The translations under genes were made by a program, and so were the position numbers. A DNA stretch of 64,000 nt from Bog-473 sp963770645 (lineage in GTDB: Bacteria > Actinomycetota > Acidimicrobiia > Acidimicrobiales > RAAP-2). Positions 59,045-64,000 of this stretch are shown here, one piece after another; the first letter of the stretch is position 1; each line of letters begins with the position of its first letter. Under the pieces are notes generated by a model. It did not search any database and was not told where the DNA came from. It was given only the letters and a program-made list of their open reading frames with translations. The stretch is from positions 372,001 to 436,000 of the forward strand of contig CAVYQL010000004.1 of NCBI GenBank assembly GCA_963770645.1, given 5' to 3'.

Positions 59045-60616
59045 TCAGCCGGGCAGGCTCGAGGTGAGTGGCCGGGAGCGTTCCAACACGGCCAACTCCT
59101 GGTTGCGCGGTGCGGACTCCAGTCGGGTGTCGGCGCCGAAGATCATGGTGGCCCGGCGAACGGGGTCCCACTGGGACCATTCACCGATTCCGTCGTGGCT
59201 CGGGTTCCCTGCGGCCGCAAAAGCGAGCCACGCTTGTTGCATGTCTCGTGAGAGTCTCTCGACGGAAGGGCCACTGCCCGAGAAGATCTGGACGACCGGC
59301 ACGTTGACGGCGCCAAACACGAAGGGGAGTTCGAGTGCGTGACACGAACCCAGAATCCCCGCAAACGCTGGCGACTCCCACTCGAAGAGGTACACGAATG
59401 CGCGCGATCCCCGCGCAACGTGGGCTGCTGCCAGCTGAAGGCTCGGCCAGCGGAAGACGAAGTCGGTCCCGGCCGCAACCCAGATGTCGTTGGAATCCAC
59501 CTTCTCGCCGCGTACGGTCCGTGCAGCCCGATAGGCCGCGATCACCTGTTGGGCATCCAAGTCTGGCGCTGCGTTGGCGATCCATCGCTGCATCGCCTCC
59601 TCGTCCAGCGCCATCAGAGCCGGATTGCCGAGCCCGAACAAGGTGAGCTCGTCACGGTTGGTCCCGATCAAAAGATCGATGCCGGCAGCCGACCCGTTGG
59701 CGACGGAGACCAATGGGTGCTCGGGCATGAAGACACCGTCGATCGCTGGGAGGAACGGCAGAGGGATCATCCCAGGATCAGGTCGGCGCCGGCCGATCTC
59801 CTCGGTCGCGGCCACCAGTTCGGATGCAGGAATCGGTTCGAGCGACTTCCTGTCACAGACAGCGATACCCAACACCGCTGCCAAGCGATCGGCCGAACGC
59901 TCCGCCTCGTCAAGCGTATGCACATGCACGCCACCGCTCTGCACCACTGCACGTCTGAACAGACCCATCGCGGCAGGTGTCCCGAGCAGCGTGGCCACGC
60001 TGAAGCCACCTGCCGACTCCCCAAAGATCGTGACGTTGGCAGGGTCGCCCCCGAACGCGGCGATGTTCTCGCGTACCCAGGTCAGTGCAGCTACCTGGTC
60101 GTGGATGCCCCAGCTCCCTAAGAGGCCGTCGGGGTCGTCCATTCGGCGGTGGCCCAAGAAGCCCAACGCGCCGAGGCGATAGTTGATCGTCACGACTACC
60201 GCATCGCCGTTCCGGACGAGGTTTCCGCCCCGGTAGAGGAATACGGATCCGCTGCCCGAGGTGAAGCCCCCGCCGTGGATGAAGACCAGGACGGGCCTTC
60301 CGCCGACAAGGGCCTCCTCGGGCGACTCGGGGAGGCGCGGAGTCCAGACGTTCAGGAAAAGACAGTCTTCACTCTGCGGCTCCGAGGCCTCAGGGTCAGA
60401 CGGGCTGGTGATGCCAGGCACGGCGGCCGACTGCGGCGCGATCGGGCCGAAGGTCGAAGCGTCTCGGATCTCACCCCACGGCTCGGGCACCAGCGGCGGC
60501 CGCCAGCGCAGCTCTCCGATAGGCGCCCGTGCGTAGGGAATGCCCGAAAACGACCACAGGTCCTCCCGCCAGACGCCCCGAAGCCTCCCCTGCGCGACCG
60601 ACACGACACCCTTCAT
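59045..60616 (-). CDS. Carboxylesterase type B
   Basis: A 523-residue alpha/beta hydrolase of the esterase/lipase type B family. HGGG (114-117) is the oxyanion hole and GESAGG carries the nucleophile Ser201, preceded by NIAAFGGDPANVTIF. An EDCLFLNVWTP segment (83-93) is typical. It hydrolyses carboxylic esters; the physiological ester is unknown. No signal peptide is seen, so it is cytosolic. ATG 60616 is chosen; no strong ribosome site. The gene is convergent with the broken P450 and divergent from the NlpC/P60 gene with 130 bases between the starts. Confidence 0.88.
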   Translation of the reverse strand: MKGVVSVAQGRLRGVWREDLWSFSGIPYARAPIGELRWRPPLVPEPWGEIRDASTFGPIAPQSAAVPGITSPSDPEASEPQSEDCLFLNVWTPRLPESPEEALVGGRPVLVFIHGGGFTSGSGSVFLYRGGNLVRNGDAVVVTINYRLGALGFLGHRRMDDPDGLLGSWGIHDQVAALTWVRENIAAFGGDPANVTIFGESAGGFSVATLLGTPAAMGLFRRAVVQSGGVHVHTLDEAERSADRLAAVLGIAVCDRKSLEPIPASELVAATEEIGRRRPDPGMIPLPFLPAIDGVFMPEHPLVSVANGSAAGIDLLIGTNRDELTLFGLGNPALMALDEEAMQRWIANAAPDLDAQQVIAAYRAARTVRGEKVDSNDIWVAAGTDFVFRWPSLQLAAAHVARGSRAFVYLFEWESPAFAGILGSCHALELPFVFGAVNVPVVQIFSGSGPSVERLSRDMQQAWLAFAAAGNPSHDGIGEWSQWDPVRRATMIFGADTRLESAPRNQELAVLERSRPLTSSLPG

Positions 60617-60746
60617 GTAATGGGCACCCTATGGCACATCCGGTCAATCGTGACGAAAGTGAACGCAAGGCGAACTCTGGCTGCAACCGAACCGAAACGT
60701 ACGGGGTGCCGAAACTGCCACCATCAAGCCGTTACGCTTTGTCGTC

Positions 60747-62021
60747 GTGGGCGCAGTGAACTGTCGGGGCACTGTACGCAGGCGGGATCTCCTCGTTCGG
60801 GCGGTGGGCGTTGCCATGCTGCTCGGCGCGTGGACATCGGTCGCGTTCGAAGACGGTGCCGGTACAGCGGGGAGTGCGACACCGACGACACTGCCCGGTC
60901 CCGCACCGAATCAGTCTCAGATCAACACCACACAATCACAGGTGGACCAGATCGAGAGCACCCTCGCGCAGGAGGAGCAGCAGACCTCCATCCTCGACGA
61001 CAAATACAACACCGCTCAGCAAGATTCGCAGAATGCACAGAATCAAGTCCAGGCGATTGAAGCGAGCTTGGTGCACACCAAAGCGACAGTGGCAACCGAC
61101 AAGCGACTCGTTGCCAACGACGCAGTGGCCGCGTACGTCTACGGGACGCCTGCGACAGGCTTCACGTCCTACTTCTCCACGTCGGCCACCCTGAGTCAAG
61201 CGCGTAACCAGTACACCAACACGATCGTCGGCAATCTGACGGGGGACGAAGTCGCGCTCCAGCGCTCAGAATCGCGGCTCCAGAGCGAAGCGACCCAGGA
61301 GCAAACGGCAGCAACACAGGCACAGCAAACAGCAGCGCAGGCCAAGACACTCGCGCAGGCCAATGAGGCCGAGGCCGCCACGACGACAGCGACCCTGAAT
61401 CAGGTGCAAGGTCAGCTGGCGCAGGAGGTAGCGCAGGCTGCCATCGTCGAGGCACAACAAGAAGCAGCCGCCGCAGCCCAAGCAGCGAGCGCAGCTGCGG
61501 AACAGCAGGCTGCCGCGGCAGCCGCAACCGCGGCGACGGTCGCCGGCGCGGTCGGCGGGTCGGCGAGCGCCGCCGCAGCCACCGATGCTGCCAACCAGGC
61601 GGGCGGTACAACCGGACCGGTCGGAGGTTCGTCGTCGGGCGGGGCGGCTGGCATGGCGGCTGTACAGGCAGCCGTCTCGCAGCTCGGCGTGCCCTATGTG
61701 TTCGGCGGGGAGGACCCAGGGGTCGGCTTCGACTGTTCGGGTCTTGTCCAGTGGGCGTGGGCCCAGGCCGGAGTCTCCATCCCCAGGACGACCGAGACCG
61801 AGTGGCCGGCCTTGCCCCATGTCTCCCTCGATGCCCTCGAACCCGGGGACCTCCTCTTCTATTACAACCTCGACGGCGACGACCAGGTGGACCACGTCGT
61901 GATGTACACCGGTTCAGGCCCCTACGGGACAGATACCGTGATCCAAGCGCCCTTTACCGGCTCGACGGTGTCCTACTCCCCCATCTTCACCACAGGCCTC
62001 ATCGGCGCAGCTCGGCCCTAG
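60747..62021 (+). CDS. Secreted NlpC/P60-family peptidoglycan hydrolase with coiled coil
   Basis: A 424-residue exported hydrolase. A signal peptide spans about 1-38 (LLVRAVGVAMLLGAWTSVAF). Residues 55-285 are a long coiled coil rich in Q, A and E, as in RipA-like proteins, with a PcsB-like first part. The NlpC/P60 domain covers about 308-424: Cys330 in GFDCSGLVQWAW is the nucleophile and His383 in VDHVVMY the base. It cuts D-Glu to diaminopimelate bonds during growth or division. GTG 60747 opens the frame. TTACGCT at 60732 could be a -10 box, which would make the transcript nearly leaderless. The acyltransferase gene follows after 54 bases. Confidence 0.88.
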   Translation: MGAVNCRGTVRRRDLLVRAVGVAMLLGAWTSVAFEDGAGTAGSATPTTLPGPAPNQSQINTTQSQVDQIESTLAQEEQQTSILDDKYNTAQQDSQNAQNQVQAIEASLVHTKATVATDKRLVANDAVAAYVYGTPATGFTSYFSTSATLSQARNQYTNTIVGNLTGDEVALQRSESRLQSEATQEQTAATQAQQTAAQAKTLAQANEAEAATTTATLNQVQGQLAQEVAQAAIVEAQQEAAAAAQAASAAAEQQAAAAAATAATVAGAVGGSASAAAATDAANQAGGTTGPVGGSSSGGAAGMAAVQAAVSQLGVPYVFGGEDPGVGFDCSGLVQWAWAQAGVSIPRTTETEWPALPHVSLDALEPGDLLFYYNLDGDDQVDHVVMYTGSGPYGTDTVIQAPFTGSTVSYSPIFTTGLIGAARP

Positions 62022-62075
62022 AGGCAGGTACCTGGGCCAAAGCTCCAGCGAGGAGCGGATCGGTACCATGGCCCG

Positions 62076-62951
62076 ATGGCCAGCGGTCGCCAGGTAGCCG
62101 GCGAGCAAAATCAGTCGACCGCCGTCGTCCCCATCCGGATCTCCACGGGCGAGGTCCAGGAGAATCCTCGATTGTCCGATGTCGACGAGTGGGGTCGATC
62201 GGAACGAACCCGCGCCATAGCCCGAGCCATCTACGAGCCTGTGTACTCGAAGTGGTTCCGGACCGAGTGGGAAGGCCTGGAGAAGATCCCCTCCCGCGGT
62301 GGTGCACTCCTGGTGGCGAACCATGCAGGAGCCATTCCTTCCGATGCTCCGGTCATCATGCACGGGATCGAGAAGGAGCTCGAGCGTCCGGTCTATGGGC
62401 TGGCCGACTACTTCTTTCGAACGGTACCCGTCGTCGGCACGCTCTGGGCCCGTTCCGGCGGGGTCTCCGCCCGGCCCGCCAACGCCTACCGGCTGCTCAG
62501 GGAGCAGCAGCAGCTCGCGCTCGTCTTCCCCGAAGGTACGAAGGGACCATCCAAGTCCTTCACTGACCGTTACCAGCTTCGTCGATTTGGGCGAGGCGGC
62601 TTCGTGGAGATCGCGATGCGCGCCGGCGTCCCGGTCATTCCCATCGCCGTCGTGGGCTCCGAGGAGGCGATGCCAGTGCTCTTCAGGCTGCCAAGCCTGG
62701 CTCGAGTGCTCGGCGTCCCTTACGTCCCCATCACCGCGAACCTCCTTGCCTTTGGTCCCCTGGGAGTCGTGGCACCGTTCCCCGCAAAATTCAAGCTGCG
62801 GGTCCTCAACCCGGTTCACTTCGACGTGCCCCCGGACCAAGACCGGTATTCAAAAAGCCGCATTATGGAGGAATCCGAGCGCATTCGCTCAGAGCTCCAG
62901 GAGGCCGTCTACGACCTACTGCGCGATCGGCGCAGCGTTTGGTTCGGGTGA
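62076..62951 (+). CDS. 1-acyl-sn-glycerol-3-phosphate acyltransferase-like protein
   Basis: A 291-residue acyltransferase. VANHAGAIPSDAP (about 80-92) contains the H-x6-D pattern seen in the mycobacterial Rv0502 subgroup, and LVFPEGTKGP near 150-159 is the glycerol-phosphate binding block. RRFGRGGFVEIAMRAGVPVIPIAVVGSEE follows. No membrane segment is strongly predicted. It probably acylates lysophosphatidic acid or a related lipid in the membrane. It is followed seven bases later by an epimerase-like gene, a pairing also seen in mycobacteria (Rv0501-Rv0502). Confidence 0.83.
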   Translation: MASGRQVAGEQNQSTAVVPIRISTGEVQENPRLSDVDEWGRSERTRAIARAIYEPVYSKWFRTEWEGLEKIPSRGGALLVANHAGAIPSDAPVIMHGIEKELERPVYGLADYFFRTVPVVGTLWARSGGVSARPANAYRLLREQQQLALVFPEGTKGPSKSFTDRYQLRRFGRGGFVEIAMRAGVPVIPIAVVGSEEAMPVLFRLPSLARVLGVPYVPITANLLAFGPLGVVAPFPAKFKLRVLNPVHFDVPPDQDRYSKSRIMEESERIRSELQEAVYDLLRDRRSVWFG

Positions 62952-62958
62952 TGTGCCA

Positions 62959-63999
62959 ATGAGCCGACGGGTACTGGTCACTGGCGCCGACACCTTCTGG
63001 GGTGGCCGGATGATACAAGCACTAGAAGACGACCCGAGCATCGAGGTCATCCTCGGCATGGGCGCACATGTACCAGCGATGCCGTTCGAGCGGGCCGAGT
63101 TCGTCCGCGCCGACCAGAGCTACTCGATCCTGAACCGCATTGTGAGGGCGACGCAGGTTGACACCATCTTGCACACGTTCCTCATCACGAATTCCGCGAC
63201 GGTGCCCGGCCGCGCCATGAACGAGATCAACGTGATCGGCACGATGAACCTCCTCGCTGCTGCGGGTGCGGCGGGAACGTCCGTGCGTCACATCGTGATG
63301 AAGTCGTCCACGCTGGTCTACGGCTCAGCCGCAAGCGATCCCAACACATTCCTCGAAGACACAGTTCGAACCAGCCCGGTCAGGAACGTCGTCGAACGTT
63401 CGCTCATCGAAGCCGAGGCCCTGGTGCGCGACTTCGCGGAGGATAATCCTGGCACCCGCGTCACCGTGCTCCGCTTTGCCAACGTGCTCGGCACCCACCT
63501 CACGACTCCGATCAGCCGCAATCTGTCCCGGCAAGTGTGCCCCTGCATATTCGGGTTCGATCCCATGGTGCAGTTCGTGGAGGAGGAGGACGTCGTGCGG
63601 GCGCTGCTCCATGTGACCCGGGGGGGAGTCACGGGCCTGTACAACGTGGCCGCTGAAGGACGGCTCCCCTGGAGCGAGGTCGCGGCCATGTGCGGAACCC
63701 GCCTGGTACCACTCTCCCCTTACAGCATCTTCAAGATCCGTCCCCTCGCCCGTCTGTTCGACCTCCCCGAGGAGCTCGAGGACCTGTTGCGCTACGGCCG
63801 TGGTGTTGACACCCGGCGCTTCGCCGCGACCGGTTTTACGTACGACTCGACGACCGCGGGAGCAGTGCACTCGTTCATCAGGGAAGTCCGACTTCGAAGG
63901 CAGTCAGGTCGCACGCCGCTGTCTTATACCTACGAGCACGACGTCGAGCAGTTCTTCCGACACTCGCCCTCAGTCGTGCGGGCCACGAGCGAACTCTGA
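62959..63999 (+). CDS. NAD-dependent epimerase/dehydratase-like protein, atypical active site
   Basis: A 346-residue protein with an extended-SDR fold. LVTGADTFWGGRMIQAL near 6-22 is the dinucleotide loop, INVIGTMNLLAAAG near 90-103 and KSSTLVYGSAAS near 114-125 follow. The usual YxxxK position reads SPVRNVVERSLIEAE, without the tyrosine or lysine, as is seen in some galE-like relatives paired with acyltransferases. The C-terminal FDLPEELEDLLRYGRGVDTRRF region suggests a lipid- or protein-binding role. ATG 62959 starts two codons after an in-frame GTG. The stop codon lies one base before the window end. Confidence 0.8.
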   Translation: MSRRVLVTGADTFWGGRMIQALEDDPSIEVILGMGAHVPAMPFERAEFVRADQSYSILNRIVRATQVDTILHTFLITNSATVPGRAMNEINVIGTMNLLAAAGAAGTSVRHIVMKSSTLVYGSAASDPNTFLEDTVRTSPVRNVVERSLIEAEALVRDFAEDNPGTRVTVLRFANVLGTHLTTPISRNLSRQVCPCIFGFDPMVQFVEEEDVVRALLHVTRGGVTGLYNVAAEGRLPWSEVAAMCGTRLVPLSPYSIFKIRPLARLFDLPEELEDLLRYGRGVDTRRFAATGFTYDSTTAGAVHSFIREVRLRRQSGRTPLSYTYEHDVEQFFRHSPSVVRATSEL

Positions 64000-64000
64000 C

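Overview
The window is a GC-rich chromosomal segment of about 64 kb from an actinobacterium. Codon use is strongly GC-biased, with many GTG starts and overlapping ATGA/GTGA start-stop junctions. Coenzyme F420 genes (cofD, cofE), several luciferase-like monooxygenase-family proteins, Anbu, FadD/FadE/thiolase/P450 sets and a mycobacteria-like phosphomannomutase/Trm112/SIS gene block together suggest an uncultured Acidimicrobiia-type actinobacterium. That placement is an inference. I saw no rRNA, phage, insertion sequence or CRISPR array.

Region 1 (1-8680) is mixed metabolism and secretion. It holds a partial bioA, an archaeal-type riboflavin synthase, a secreted G1-family glutamic peptidase, an acyl-CoA dehydrogenase divergent from an acyl-CoA ligase, a PaiB-like flavoprotein, a secreted protein of five 110-residue repeats and a small secreted protein.

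Region 2 (8681-32033) is the metabolic core and looks like a steroid (cholesterol-type) side-chain degradation locus. It contains FadD19-like and FadD17-like CoA ligases and a five-gene translationally coupled operon (14696-19740) matching the mycobacterial igr set in content: two heteromeric acyl-CoA dehydrogenase subunits, ChsH1/ChsH2 hydratase subunits and the aldolase Ltp2. It also contains a CYP125-like P450, F420-type oxidoreductases, and a second dehydrogenase pair divergent from a thiolase. Five promoter regions here carry a near-palindrome with core AACnnGTT that fits the known KstR operator TNNAACNNGTTNNA, one of them perfectly. Embedded among these genes are an ArsR/SRPBCC module, glutaminase and an Anbu proteasome-like gene, and a frameshifted metallopeptidase.

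Region 3 (32030-45309) holds housekeeping and envelope genes: phosphomannomutase, a Trm112-like protein and an SIS isomerase in overlapping order, a CPBP protease, FtsH, an ECF sigma factor with a DUF4349 partner, a very large membrane glycosyltransferase with DUF5719, and a short conserved-looking orphan behind a good promoter.

Region 4 (45346-63999) holds surface polysaccharide and F420 genes: a GDP-deoxymannose-type reductase, three GT4 glycosyltransferases, an SDR and a CoA ligase in one run, cofD-cofE, then a SARP-like regulator, a membrane protein, a nucleotidyltransferase and an atypical epimerase. A class-I tRNA with a UAA anticodon follows, then a frameshifted P450, a type-B carboxylesterase, an NlpC/P60 hydrolase and an acyltransferase-epimerase pair. 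F420 made through CofD/CofE could serve the oxidoreductases of region 2, while regions 3 and 4 supply mannose-derived sugar nucleotides for envelope glycans.
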